From Chloroflexota bacterium (GTDB lineage Bacteria; Chloroflexota; UBA6077; JACCZL01): a stretch of 64,000 nt of DNA. The notes below the pieces were generated by a model that was given only the letters and a program-made list of their open reading frames with translations, was not told where the DNA came from and did no database searches. Made by a program: the position numbers and the translations under genes. The stretch spans positions 248,001-312,000 of the forward strand of contig JADLFM010000128.1 of assembly GCA_020845495.1 (NCBI GenBank), read 5' to 3'. Of the stretch, positions 35,994-44,610 are shown one piece after another (position 1 is the first letter of the stretch; every line of letters begins with the position of its first letter).

Positions 35994-37291
35994 GCGCCCT
36001 CCTCCTGTGAGATTGCCGCCGAACCGGGCAACGGCGCAAGTTTTGCGGTCGCCGGCGGCGGCCCCTGCCGCTCTGCGACGACGTCGACAGTCACGTCGTA
36101 CACCCGCTCCACGAGGTGGGCACGATCGCGGGCCGCTTTCACCTCGGTGCGGGCTTTCGTCCGGCTCTGCATCCGAACCAACAGATGCCGGTCCTCGTCC
36201 AGCACGGCCTCGACCCAGCGGACCGTTTGCTCGTGACTCAGGTCCATGGCATCGGCCAGGCGGGCGAGCGGCGCAAGCTTCTCGACGGCGTCGCGGTACT
36301 CGACAGGCACGGTGGAGAGCCAGGCCTCGAGCTCACGGTGATGCTGAATGGTATGGGCGGCCGCGATGACGCTCACCGCATTGAGCTCGTCGGCGCTGAA
36401 GCCGGGAAGCTCGCTGTTGCGGATCGTGGCGGCGGTCCGGATGTGACGGTCGCGCTCCTCGCCGTCCGATTCTCCGACGTTGTGAAGCAGCACCCCAAAC
36501 TCCAGCAGCTCCGCCTCGCGGGCGCCAAGGCTATGCAGGGGCTTGAGCTGGTCAAAAAGCTGGAGAGCGAGCGTCGCGACCTGCTGAGCGTGCGGTGGGT
36601 CGTGATACTGCTTGTAGAGCATCTCGAGCACACTGTGGTGCCGGACGTTGAAGTCGGACGCCTCCAGCCCGAGGAGCCGCTCGATGCGCCCGATCATCTC
36701 GCTCATAGTGGCCGGCGTCACCATCTCGATCTGGTGCGCTTCCGCCCACTCCTCATACGCGTCCAGCGTTCGCTCTTGATAGAGCTGGTAGCTGAATGGC
36801 ACGTCGCGGGTCAACCCCAGGTCCATCCCCGCCTCGTACAGGTCGAGCGTGGTCAGGTCGAGCTTCCGTGACAGGATGGACGGATCGCCGGCGAAGTGGA
36901 ACACCAGGTCTGGACGCGGGGCGGGGGCGCATAGCGTCTCCAGCCACTCGGTGTCGAGGTCACGCGCCATGCCCTGGATGATGCGGTAGATATAGCGGTC
37001 GGCGAGAACGACCTTGCCGGCGTTGAGGGCCGGCAGGATTTCCCACTCCAGCCGCTCGGCCATGTCGCTCGCCGCCACAAGCACGAGGGTGCGGGGAGAC
37101 AACTCGTTCAGGGGGGCGGCGCTCCGGTAGATGCCGCCGGCGAGCGTCGCACCCAGCGGACGGCTGACGACGACGTCCTTGCCACGGGCCTGGAGCGCGC
37201 CGCGCGCCTGCGCGAGCGCCTCGCGTCGCCCGGCGCCCTCGGGGCCTTCGAACGCGATCAAGTAGCCTGGATACGTGCGCTCGTCAGCCAC
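35963..37291 (-). CDS. Degenerate thymidylate-kinase-like domain fused to a Ppx/GppA-type HD domain
   Basis: The N-terminal half (about 1-210) of this 442-residue protein follows the thymidylate-kinase fold: FEGPEGAGRREAL at 14-26, then VVLADRYIYRIIQGMARDLD. The P-loop reads GPEGAGRR, so the invariant Lys and Thr/Ser are both Arg. The C-terminal half (about 215-400) matches the HD domain at the end of Ppx/GppA exopolyphosphatases, including HAQQVATLALQLFDQL and LLEFGVLLHNVGE. The HD dyad is His270-Asn271 rather than His-Asp. Catalysis by either half is therefore doubtful, and a ligand-sensing or scaffold role is plausible. The GTG start has GGAGG 6 bases upstream and overlaps the intact kinase gene by 8 bases. 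Confidence 0.82.
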   Translation of the reverse strand: MADERTYPGYLIAFEGPEGAGRREALAQARGALQARGKDVVVSRPLGATLAGGIYRSAAPLNELSPRTLVLVAASDMAERLEWEILPALNAGKVVLADRYIYRIIQGMARDLDTEWLETLCAPAPRPDLVFHFAGDPSILSRKLDLTTLDLYEAGMDLGLTRDVPFSYQLYQERTLDAYEEWAEAHQIEMVTPATMSEMIGRIERLLGLEASDFNVRHHSVLEMLYKQYHDPPHAQQVATLALQLFDQLKPLHSLGAREAELLEFGVLLHNVGESDGEERDRHIRTAATIRNSELPGFSADELNAVSVIAAAHTIQHHRELEAWLSTVPVEYRDAVEKLAPLARLADAMDLSHEQTVRWVEAVLDEDRHLLVRMQSRTKARTEVKAARDRAHLVERVYDVTVDVVAERQGPPPATAKLAPLPGSAAISQEEGACRAAKPSTT

Positions 37292-38072
37292 GCACCACCT
37301 CCCGCCGCCGGCGCCGCTCGTAGCGGCTCTCCTCGCGCTCTTCGAGCACCTTCAGATGGCGCTCGAGGATCGGGCGGGCGAGCTCGCGGACCTCTTCGCG
37401 CTGTGGGTCGATCGACCGATTTGCGTCGATCACGGTCAGGCCGTATTCGTCGATCATCTGGTCGTACTCGGTGACGACTCGGCTTTGAAAGAGCCGATAG
37501 CTCTCCTGAGGGTCCATGCTCAGCCCGAGGTCGAGGCCGGCCTCATAGTATTTGAGCCCCTCGCGGCCCGGACCGGTGAGCACCCGATTCATTGCCACGT
37601 CGAGCGGGACGTGGAAGTAGAGCGCCAGGTCCGGCTGCACCGCGAAGCTGTACAGCCGTCGCACGGATGCGCGGTCGGCGTTCCGCGCAACGTCCCGAGC
37701 GAAGGCTGTGAAGACGTACCGGTCGGCCAGGACGAGCTTCCCTTCGCGGAGGGCCGGTAGGACGATGTTCTCGTAGCGATGGGTAAAGTCGGTGACGTGG
37801 AGAAGCACGAAGCTCAGATGGCCGAGCCAGAGCCGGCGCTTGCCGCGCCGGACGGCCTTCTGAGTCAGGCTGGAACTGTTCCACTCGGTGAACAGCACGT
37901 CGGCGCCCTGCTCCACGAGCCACTCGCGCAGCAGTTGCAGCTGGGTACTCTTGCCGCTCCCGTCCACGCCCTCGACGACAACCAGGCTGCCGGGGTATTC
38001 GAGGCGCTGAAGCGGAATGCGGCCGGTGCCGTGCGCCGCGAGACCGTCGGCCTGACCGTTGACCGTCATCAT
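37284..38072 (-). CDS. Thymidylate-kinase-like P-loop kinase
   Basis: The 262-residue product has an intact P-loop VEGVDGSGKSTQ (34-44), the DRYxxxxFARD segment LADRYVFTAFARDVAR and a lid-like region near 180-190, as in dTMP kinases. It is longer than housekeeping Tmk (about 210 residues), with an N-terminal extension of about 25 residues and an Arg-rich C-terminus. Clustering with a DUF4956 protein, a second kinase-like protein and a CYTH protein suggests a specialised role, possibly on another phosphorylated substrate. The ATG at 38072 overlaps the upstream stop by 4 bases and has GGAGG 7 bases before it; an upstream extension of the frame is rejected. Confidence 0.85.
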   Translation of the reverse strand: MMTVNGQADGLAAHGTGRIPLQRLEYPGSLVVVEGVDGSGKSTQLQLLREWLVEQGADVLFTEWNSSSLTQKAVRRGKRRLWLGHLSFVLLHVTDFTHRYENIVLPALREGKLVLADRYVFTAFARDVARNADRASVRRLYSFAVQPDLALYFHVPLDVAMNRVLTGPGREGLKYYEAGLDLGLSMDPQESYRLFQSRVVTEYDQMIDEYGLTVIDANRSIDPQREEVRELARPILERHLKVLEEREESRYERRRRREVVRG

Positions 38073-39004
38073 GCCTCTTCCTCCCAGTGCACGGATTGCA
38101 CGCCGTGTTCGAGCACGAGCAGCGTGAGATCCTCGGTGGTCACGTGCGCATTGGCTTCGACGGCAAGCGCGATCTTCACCGTGTTGTCCTTCTTGCCCGC
38201 TCGTGCATCGTATTCGAGCAAGCGATAACGGATATCGTTTGTGGCGAAGCACGCTTTGAGGCGGGCCAGTGCGTCGATACCGTCGTCGGCGGTCACAGTG
38301 AGCGTGTAGCCGCGTTGGGGGTTGTAGAGCGTCGCCGGGAGCAGAGACGACAGCGACCCCATCATCCCCTGAAGCGCGACGATCAGGACGCCCGCGACGA
38401 AGGCAAGCTCAAACAGACCGATCCCGATGGCGATGCCGATGCCCATCGTCACGAACAACGATGCCAGCGCCTTTGGATCGCGGACTGGCGTACGATAGCG
38501 AATGATGCTGCCGGCGCCGAGCAGCCCCACCGCCCGCACGATCTCGTTGCCGATGATGATCATCATCAGTGCACCGGTGAAGGCGATGATGACGTGCGCG
38601 TGAACGATGTACTCTTCGACGTGGAGCCGCTGGCGGTACCCGATCAATCCACCCAACAGGGCCGCCAGCATGAGCTTGCCGAGCACGACCGGTAGCGAGT
38701 GGTTACTCGGCGCAAGGAGCCCCTGAACGCTGCCGAAGATGCGGGTGAACTCGTCGTCGGGTACGGCAGCACCCTCGGGGACCGGGCGGCTCCCTGGGAG
38801 CGCGACCAGTCCGACCATCAAGATCGCGGAAAGCACGATGCCCGCGACGATCAACCAGACGCCGTAGTCGCGTTCGCTTGCGGGCGGCGGTAGGTGCCGG
38901 AGAGCGGCCGTCGAACCGTTCGCGCTTGCTGGCGACGGGTCCGGAGCATCCACTGTGGCTGGGCTCTCGCCCACCCGAGCCCCCGCGCTGTCCTGCTTCG
39001 GCAT
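38069..39004 (-). CDS. DUF4956-type (MgtC-like) membrane protein
   Basis: The 311-residue protein has a disordered N-terminus of about 45 residues, a first helix (about 48-70), four further helices (about 105-220) and a soluble C-terminal ACT-like domain of about 85 residues. The segment GLLGAGSIIRYRTPVRDPKALASLF between helices is diagnostic of DUF4956 proteins, which are related to MgtC/SapB. As I recall, DUF4956 genes often sit next to genes for VTC-type polyphosphate polymerase domains, which are relatives of CYTH; that fits the CYTH gene of this cluster. It is the first gene of the leftward cluster, with a possible promoter at 39090. Confidence 0.8.
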   Translation of the reverse strand: MPKQDSAGARVGESPATVDAPDPSPASANGSTAALRHLPPPASERDYGVWLIVAGIVLSAILMVGLVALPGSRPVPEGAAVPDDEFTRIFGSVQGLLAPSNHSLPVVLGKLMLAALLGGLIGYRQRLHVEEYIVHAHVIIAFTGALMMIIIGNEIVRAVGLLGAGSIIRYRTPVRDPKALASLFVTMGIGIAIGIGLFELAFVAGVLIVALQGMMGSLSSLLPATLYNPQRGYTLTVTADDGIDALARLKACFATNDIRYRLLEYDARAGKKDNTVKIALAVEANAHVTTEDLTLLVLEHGVQSVHWEEEA

Positions 39005-39368
39005 GCCGATCCCCTACTGCCCTGCCAACGACGGTGTAGCTCGCAACGACCCGACAGAGGGCACCCGCATCGCCTCAACCGGTGCGCCCAGTATACCGAG
39101 GCGGTGCGGGTGCTGACTGTACGCTCGGACACACTTTCCGGCCAAACGGTCAGCATCGTCGTCCAGAAGGGCACCTACGTTCGCGGCTCGGCCGTATGGC
39201 ACGATCGGCCGCCCGCGTGTGCGGTGTTTGCTACCGTAGCCAGGTGGCGACATGCGCCTGACGCGCGTCCCTCGGTGGTCAGTCGGCAGCCCGGTGCCGG
39301 TCCGCCGATGCCCCGTGCGATGCGTCTCCAGCGCCATGGCCCCACCAGTGCGTGGAGGCGTCCTGCCG
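39005..39368. other. Intergenic region, 364 bp, no gene seen
   Basis: Apart from the promoter-like box for the DUF4956 gene I see no supported coding sequence. The left part would be the leader of the triphosphate-type cluster. Confidence 0.55.
39090..39095 (-). promoter_or_regulatory. -10 box upstream of the DUF4956-kinase-CYTH cluster
   Basis: On the minus strand TATACT stands about 85 bases before the DUF4956 start. A weak -35 candidate, CAGTCA, lies 18 bases further upstream. The -10 box is good; the whole promoter is uncertain. Confidence 0.35.
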
Positions 39369-40973
39369 CTAGAAGCCGCGCTCTACGAAGAGCGGCGCAA
39401 CCAGGTTATCGGCCGGCGCGTAGTCGTCGGTGAGCACCGGCGCGGGTGTCTGGGCCAGCCACTCGTCGAATTTGTCCTTCGGCATCACCGAGGTGATCGT
39501 AGCGCCGTTCAACCCCTGGCCGCGCTTCTCGTTGGCGACGATCTTCAGCCGCTCGAAGTCGATCGGCGTGGCGCTGGCCGCGACGACGTAGGTGTTCGGC
39601 GCTTCGCTGTTCCAGTTCGGCGCGTCGTTCAGGATGTACACGTACGGGAACACTTCCTGGACTGTCCGTACATAGGCCGGGATGAAGCGTCCGCCCACGA
39701 GCTTGTCGATGACGAGGGCCAGGTACATCCCGTCGTCCTTCATCATCGCTCGTACCTTCTGGGTGAACTCCTTCGTGGTCAGGTGGTACGGGATCTGAAG
39801 GTCATTGAAGGCGTCGCCGAAGACGAGGTCGAACTTCTCCTGCCCCTGGAACTGCTCGACGATCTGCCGAGCGTCGGCGTTGTAGGTCACAATCCTGGTA
39901 TTCGGGTCGACGCCGAGCATCTCGAAGTTCGTCTGGGTGACGCCTGGATCGATCTCCGACACCACGATATGAACGTCTGGGCGGAGCGTCTCCATCTGGC
40001 GAGGCAGGGTGTAACCGCCGCCACCGATGAAGAAGGCGCTGTAGTTGGGGACGCGCTGAGCGAGCGTCTCGATCATCTCGGCGTACACCTTGATGTAGCC
40101 GTACTTCAGGTAGGTCGGGTCCGCGAGCGAGTTGTAACTGTGGATCAGGTGGTCGAGGACCAGTTCGCGGGTCAGCCGCTGCGGCGATGGATCCTCATCG
40201 ATCACCTTGATGCAAAAGTAGTTGGTCTCCTTGTAGCAGCCGCTGTTCAGGGCGTCTGGCCGCTCGGCCGAGAACGTACTGTGGGGGTTGATCCAGAAGA
40301 TCAGAAGCGCCAGGACGGTAGCCGTCGCAGCAGCGACCGGGGCGTCGCTCTTCTTGGTGCGCCGGAAGAACTCGCCGAAGACGGCCGCCATGAGGATCAA
40401 GATGATCGCGACACCCAGGACGATGTTCCGGGTTCCGAACGTCGACACGAGGTAGAAGCCGGTCAGGAACGTGCCGAAGATGCTGCCGGCAGTCGAGTAG
40501 GCGTAGATTTTGCCGGCGATGCTGCCGGTGTGGCGCAGGTCGGTCACCGCGAGCTTGATGACGATCGGCGAGACCATACCGAGGACCAGCGTCGGCGGCA
40601 GGAACAGGAGCGACGTCAGCGAGACGATTCGGATCATCAACCAGGCGTCGCGGCCAATCGCGGCTGGCCCGAGTCGCGGCAGCAGAGTCGTCAGATCCCA
40701 GGCCGCGAGCGGCAGGATCAGCAGGCTGAATAACCCGCCGCCAAGCAGGATCAGGCCGAGCGAGCGCCGCGAGCCATAACGGTCGGCGAGCGCGCCGCCG
40801 AGATAGTTCCCAATCGAGATACCGGCCAGACAGACGCCGATAATGCTCGTCCAGGTGTACAGCGAGACGCCGATGAACGGCGCCAGAATCCGGCCGGCTA
40901 CCAACTCGAGGACGAGCGTACAGCAGCTCGCCATGAACACGATCAGATACGACACCCAGAGCCCACCTGCCAC
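39369..40973 (-). CDS. Membrane-fused spermidine-synthase-like protein
   Basis: The N-terminal half (about 1-230) of this 534-residue protein has seven or eight hydrophobic segments resembling a transporter-like membrane domain, with TSIIGVCLAGISIGNYLGGA and YAYSTAGSIFGTFLTGFYLV. The C-terminal half is a Rossmann methyltransferase-type domain of the spermidine synthase family: FFIGGGGYTLPRQME, IVVSEIDPGVTQ, and DLVFGDAFND with its catalytic-region Asp. Such fusions are common in bacteria, but polyamine synthesis has rarely been shown for them. The GTG at 40973 is supported by GAGAGG 8 bases upstream; an in-frame GTG at 41039 would add 22 residues. Confidence 0.85.
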   Translation of the reverse strand: MAGGLWVSYLIVFMASCCTLVLELVAGRILAPFIGVSLYTWTSIIGVCLAGISIGNYLGGALADRYGSRRSLGLILLGGGLFSLLILPLAAWDLTTLLPRLGPAAIGRDAWLMIRIVSLTSLLFLPPTLVLGMVSPIVIKLAVTDLRHTGSIAGKIYAYSTAGSIFGTFLTGFYLVSTFGTRNIVLGVAIILILMAAVFGEFFRRTKKSDAPVAAATATVLALLIFWINPHSTFSAERPDALNSGCYKETNYFCIKVIDEDPSPQRLTRELVLDHLIHSYNSLADPTYLKYGYIKVYAEMIETLAQRVPNYSAFFIGGGGYTLPRQMETLRPDVHIVVSEIDPGVTQTNFEMLGVDPNTRIVTYNADARQIVEQFQGQEKFDLVFGDAFNDLQIPYHLTTKEFTQKVRAMMKDDGMYLALVIDKLVGGRFIPAYVRTVQEVFPYVYILNDAPNWNSEAPNTYVVAASATPIDFERLKIVANEKRGQGLNGATITSVMPKDKFDEWLAQTPAPVLTDDYAPADNLVAPLFVERGF

Positions 40974-41200
40974 GTCCGTTGCCTCTCTTCCTTGGGCCCG
41001 GGGATCGAGATGCTCGGCGGGACCGGGCCGGGTTCGCACAGGGGCGCTATTGTATCATCTCGAAGAGGCGCCGATCGCAGATCAGCGTTCGGTCGAACCA
41101 TCAGCGTGCGAAGCCTACGGCAGCCACCCGACGGTGGCCTGCCAGAAGTCTGGGCGGCGCGGAGAGGCAGGACGTGCGGCAAGGGATGCCTGGAGGCGCG

Positions 41201-41398
41201 GTGATCGCCACGATCCTCTGCATCGTCGCCGTCAACCTGCTGCTCGCGCAGGTGCTTGCCCGTCTCGTCATCCAGGGGCCGGTGCTCCGGCTCGGGCCGC
41301 CGATGCTCGCGGCGCTGTTCCTGGTAGCGCTCGTGAGCGGCGCCGCGGCCGTCGTCGGCTGGCGCACCTACGTCAACGAACGCCGCCGTGTCTCGTAA
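41201..41398 (+). CDS. Small two-helix membrane protein, 65 residues
   Basis: The frame starting at a GTG (41201) encodes two hydrophobic helices separated by a short polar loop (about residues 2-22 and 32-53) and a basic C-terminus NERRRVS. GGAGG precedes the GTG by 4 bases. It ends 82 bases before the dehydrogenase gene on the same strand and could be cotranscribed. I do not recognise it. An upstream extension of the frame is compositionally poor and lacks a ribosome site. Confidence 0.5.
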   Translation: MIATILCIVAVNLLLAQVLARLVIQGPVLRLGPPMLAALFLVALVSGAAAVVGWRTYVNERRRVS

Positions 41399-41480
41399 CA
41401 TCCTCGCGCCCCGCCAGCGGGTGAACGGCGAGGGCCGAGCCGCTGGCGCCTCGTACATAGCGCCATCTGGAGGCACCAGC

Positions 41481-42569
41481 GTGAGACACTACGCCGTGGC
41501 AACGATCCCCGGCGACGGCATCGGCCAGGACGTCATCGCAGCCGGCATACGCGCCCTGACCGCCGCGCAAGAGGTTCGCGGGGACGTCCGTCTCGAATTC
41601 ACGTCGTTTCCCTGGAGTTGCGCCTACTACCTCGAGCACGGCCGGATGATGCCCGAGGATGGCCTCACGACCCTCGCGCCGTTCGACGCAATCTACCTCG
41701 GCGCAGTCGGGTCCCCGCGCCTCGTACCCGACCACGTCTCGCTATGGGGGTTGCTGCTGCCGCTTCGCAAGGGCTTCGACCTGTACGTCAACATGCGCCC
41801 CTGCCGGCTCCTGCCCGGCTTGCAGGGCATCTTGCTCGGGAAGAGGCCGGAGGACATCGACTTCGTCGTCCTGCGTGAGAACACTGAGGGGGCGTACGCT
41901 GGCGTTGGCGGGCGGGTCCACACCGATGCGGACTACGAGGTCGCGATACAGAGCATCGTCTTCACCCGGCCGGCCGTCGAGCGAATCATGCGCCACGCTT
42001 TCCAGGTTGCGCGGCGAGACGGTCGGAAGAAGGTGACGAGCGTCACCAAGTCGAACTCGATGCAGCACTGTCAGGTCTTCTGGGACCACATCTTCGAGCT
42101 TGTCTCGGCGGATTTCCCGGAGATCCAGACCGAGCAGGTCCACGTCGATGCGATGGCCGCGCGGATGGTCCGCAACCCGGAGAGCCTGGACGTGGTGGTC
42201 GCCTCGAACCTGTTCGGCGACATCCTGACCGACCTCGCCGCCGCCCTCCAGGGCAGCCTCGGCCTTGCGCCGAGCGCGAACGTCAATCCTGACCGCAAGG
42301 TGCCGGGCTTCTTCGAGCCGGTCCACGGCTCGGCGCCGGACATCGCAGGCAAGGGCATCGCCAACCCGATCGCCGCGATCTGGGCAGGTGCGCTGATGCT
42401 CGACTACCTGGGCGAGCGGGAGATGGGCGCGCAGATCTCCCAGGCAATTGAAGCGGTCACGCGGGCGGGGAAGGTGCTCACGCCGGACCTCGGGGGCCGC
42501 GCGACCACCGACGAGGTCACCGACGCCATCTGCGACCAGATCCGGGCGGGCGCGGCGCTCGGAGCGTGA
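41481..42569 (+). CDS. Tartrate / D-malate dehydrogenase family (isocitrate-isopropylmalate type)
   Basis: The 362-residue protein belongs to the NAD-dependent beta-decarboxylating dehydrogenases. It has AVATIPGDGIGQDV at the N-terminus, NMRPCRLLPGL, VVLRENTEGAYAG, VTKSNSMQHCQVFW with the catalytic Lys region, the metal-binding DxxxD in GDILTDLAA and the NAD loop FEPVHGSAPDIAGKGIANP. The segment SCAYYLEHGRMMPEDG and the loop GSPRLVPDHVSLWG match the tartrate dehydrogenase/D-malate dehydrogenase (TtuC/DmlA) branch more than LeuB. The expected reaction is NAD-dependent oxidation and decarboxylation of D-malate or tartrate. The GTG start has GGAGG 7 bases upstream. Confidence 0.88.
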   Translation: MRHYAVATIPGDGIGQDVIAAGIRALTAAQEVRGDVRLEFTSFPWSCAYYLEHGRMMPEDGLTTLAPFDAIYLGAVGSPRLVPDHVSLWGLLLPLRKGFDLYVNMRPCRLLPGLQGILLGKRPEDIDFVVLRENTEGAYAGVGGRVHTDADYEVAIQSIVFTRPAVERIMRHAFQVARRDGRKKVTSVTKSNSMQHCQVFWDHIFELVSADFPEIQTEQVHVDAMAARMVRNPESLDVVVASNLFGDILTDLAAALQGSLGLAPSANVNPDRKVPGFFEPVHGSAPDIAGKGIANPIAAIWAGALMLDYLGEREMGAQISQAIEAVTRAGKVLTPDLGGRATTDEVTDAICDQIRAGAALGA

Positions 42570-42581
42570 GGGCCTTCCTCA

Positions 42582-42622
42582 CCTCCCGTCCTGCTCCCGT
42601 GTGCAGGGAGCGGGACGGGAGG
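42582..42622. terminator. Strong hairpin between convergent genes
   Basis: A 17-bp stem (42582-42598 with 42606-42622, one G-U pair, otherwise perfect) encloses the 7-base loop GTGTGCA. It lies 13 bases after the dehydrogenase stop and 57 bases from the end of the convergent zinc-ribbon gene. No T-run follows, so termination efficiency is uncertain. Confidence 0.55.
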
Positions 42623-42678
42623 GCCAGCCGATAGTCCGATGTGGTCGGGTGAGGGGCAGCGTCGTGGTGACGGCGGAC

Positions 42679-43281
42679 CTACTTGCCCCGCCGGCCTCGC
42701 CGTGAGGAGCGGGCCGCGCTGATCGAGGTCGGCTCGGAGGCGGCGGCCTCAGCCTTGTCGGCGTCCGCTGCCGCGGCGGCATCGGCGGCGCTCACCTCGG
42801 ACTCCGGCTGAGCCGGGACTTCGATCTGCTCGTCCCAGTTCACTTCGGGGAACAACCGCTCGACGCCCCGTGCGAACCGGTCCGGGTCGGTAAACTTGAG
42901 TTGATAGACCGGGTTCTCTTCGAGTGGATCGTCCGGGAACTCCAGTTCGACCCAGCCCTCGTCGATGCCCTGGGCCACGAGCCGTGTGACCAGGTGGCGG
43001 AAGACGTCGTAGTTGGCGTGCTGCGGGGAGATGCCGTTGTAGAGCGTCTCGCCCTGACCGTTGGCCGTCCAGAGCTTCTCGATCAGGTAGAACGGGTTCG
43101 GCTGATGAAGGTCAGCGCGCCAGCGGCGCGGGTAGAACCACTGATCGAGCAACTGATCCAGTTGCGCGATCCGCCCCACTCGCTCACCGCAATGCGGGCA
43201 GTTCAGGACCGTGCCCCAATCGGCGCTGGGGAAGGTCTTGCGGCAGCTTGGGCAGGTAAAGTCGAACGGGGTGCGGGCCAC
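42679..43281 (-). CDS. Zinc-ribbon protein of unknown function
   Basis: The 200-residue soluble protein begins with a zinc ribbon, TCPSCRKTF and NCPHCGERVG (Cys 10, 13, 28, 31). A conserved-looking alpha/beta region follows, including LLDQWFYPRRWRADLHQPNPF and ELEFPDDPLEENPVYQLKF. It ends in an Ala/Glu-rich linker and a basic tail, SSRRGRRGK, which could bind nucleic acid or acidic partners. The GTG at 43281 has GGAGG 4 bases upstream; an in-frame start at 43317 is less likely. I do not recognise the family. Confidence 0.65.
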   Translation of the reverse strand: MARTPFDFTCPSCRKTFPSADWGTVLNCPHCGERVGRIAQLDQLLDQWFYPRRWRADLHQPNPFYLIEKLWTANGQGETLYNGISPQHANYDVFRHLVTRLVAQGIDEGWVELEFPDDPLEENPVYQLKFTDPDRFARGVERLFPEVNWDEQIEVPAQPESEVSAADAAAAADADKAEAAASEPTSISAARSSRRGRRGK

Positions 43282-43538
43282 GAATCCTCCTCCTCGTCGA
43301 GCGAGACGGTTATACACGTTGCCTTGAAGCCCGGCAAACGTTGCGGCGATGCGGCAGGAGTGCCGCCCGAGCCGGCCGGCACCGTGTGGGTGGACGCCGG
43401 GCCGTGTGGCGTCCAGGCCGGTCGGGTGTGACGTTGAGCGGATGCCGCGCCAATTGGTAGCAGGCCATAGTATTGGGTGCGTACTGGATGTCAGGCCGTC
43501 TCACGGCTGGCCTGACTGCGCCTCAGGCTATCAAGAAG

Positions 43539-44600
43539 TCAGGCCGAGCGGGCTCGCGCCTTCGCCAGGCGCGCCTTCAACTGGTCATTGATTGTCGAGT
43601 AGAGCCGCAGCGCTTCGTCGCGGAAGGCGGCGATCGCCTCGGGCGGCGGCTTCTCGCCCCGTTCGTAGTAGTAGCGCGCCGCCTCTCCAACGGCGTACGT
43701 TCCCGCGAATGCGACGGTTGCCTTCGGTAGAGCGGCGAGTACAGCGGTTGGCCCACCTGGCGCGGCCACGGCTTCGACCGCGGTGCGGGCAAGCGTTCTC
43801 CAGACGAACGCACCGCCGATGACCGGCAGGATCTCCCGCAGGACGCTGAAACGGTCGTCGATGTTGCGGCCGTAAATACCGGCGAGCTTGAAGACCAGCA
43901 TCGCCTGATTCTTGGTCAACACGAGCATGTCGGCCACGCCGCCAACGAAGAACCCGAGCAACGGGATCACCGCCGGCAGGCTGGACACCAGTGCGAACTG
44001 GGCGTTCACCCGGCTCGTCTCGAAGATCAAGTCCTCCACGATCGCGTGCCGGATGGCTGGGTACTGGTGTGCGAGCGCCAGCCGCTCCTGGGGGATGGTC
44101 TTCAGAATCGGCCCGAGCAGCCGCTGTCGAGTCTGCATCACGTCGCGTGGATCGACGACGGCCATCAATTCTGGAGGGTGCGCGGGGAACTGCGCTCGGA
44201 GCGCGTGCGGTCCTTGTTCCGGCGACGGCAGCAGATCGGCGTGGGTCAGCACCAGAAAGCCGGGATAGCCTCGGCTGGCGATCTCCTGCGCGATCCGCCG
44301 CTCGGTCGTCCAGTCGGGTTCGGTGGCATCGAGCACTATCAGGGCGAGGTCGGTCGGCCCGGCGGCGGCCACCGCCCCGACGTCGGTACCAGCGATCGAG
44401 ATACCGCGGCCGGGTCGTTCGGCGACGCTGGTGCCGAACAGCGCGTGGGCGAGGGTGTGCCGGCCGCTACCCTCTCGGCCGAACAGGTCGATCGCGACCG
44501 GCCGTTCGAGGTCGGCGCGGACGTCGGCCGGATTGATCTCCCGGATCGCATCCCAGAAGTAGCGGCCCATGCCAAACAGGCGGGTCGTTCGTTGCAGCAT
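43539..44600 (-). CDS. GTPase-like protein with degenerate P-loop and DUF697 membrane domain
   Basis: The N-terminal part (about 30-180) of this 353-residue protein looks like a small GTPase: IDLFGREGSGRHTLAHALFG in the P-loop position (41-49), LALIVLDATEPDW, and VLTHADLL replacing the NKxD motif. The P-loop Lys-Ser/Thr is Arg-His and NKxD is THAD, so nucleotide binding is uncertain. The C-terminal part has hydrophobic segments (about 205-235 and 260-320) with the DUF697 feature LLGFFVGGVADMLVLTKNQA. DUF697/YcjF-like proteins are membrane-associated and poorly understood. The ATG follows a TACACT box by only 10 bases, so the message may be nearly leaderless. Confidence 0.75.
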   Translation of the reverse strand: MLQRTTRLFGMGRYFWDAIREINPADVRADLERPVAIDLFGREGSGRHTLAHALFGTSVAERPGRGISIAGTDVGAVAAAGPTDLALIVLDATEPDWTTERRIAQEIASRGYPGFLVLTHADLLPSPEQGPHALRAQFPAHPPELMAVVDPRDVMQTRQRLLGPILKTIPQERLALAHQYPAIRHAIVEDLIFETSRVNAQFALVSSLPAVIPLLGFFVGGVADMLVLTKNQAMLVFKLAGIYGRNIDDRFSVLREILPVIGGAFVWRTLARTAVEAVAAPGGPTAVLAALPKATVAFAGTYAVGEAARYYYERGEKPPPEAIAAFRDEALRLYSTINDQLKARLAKARARSA

Positions 44601-44610
44601 CCTACTTTCG

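Noticed and set aside
38069..39004. Annotation as an Mg2+ transporter or virulence MgtC protein
   Set aside because: The helical signature and linker match DUF4956 better, and magnesium transport is not established for MgtC relatives.
39252..40733. Long + strand frame opposite the spermidine-synthase-like gene
   Set aside because: Its composition is that of an antisense shadow (Asp/Glu/Arg/Gln-rich, no domain), while the minus strand shows clear methyltransferase motifs.
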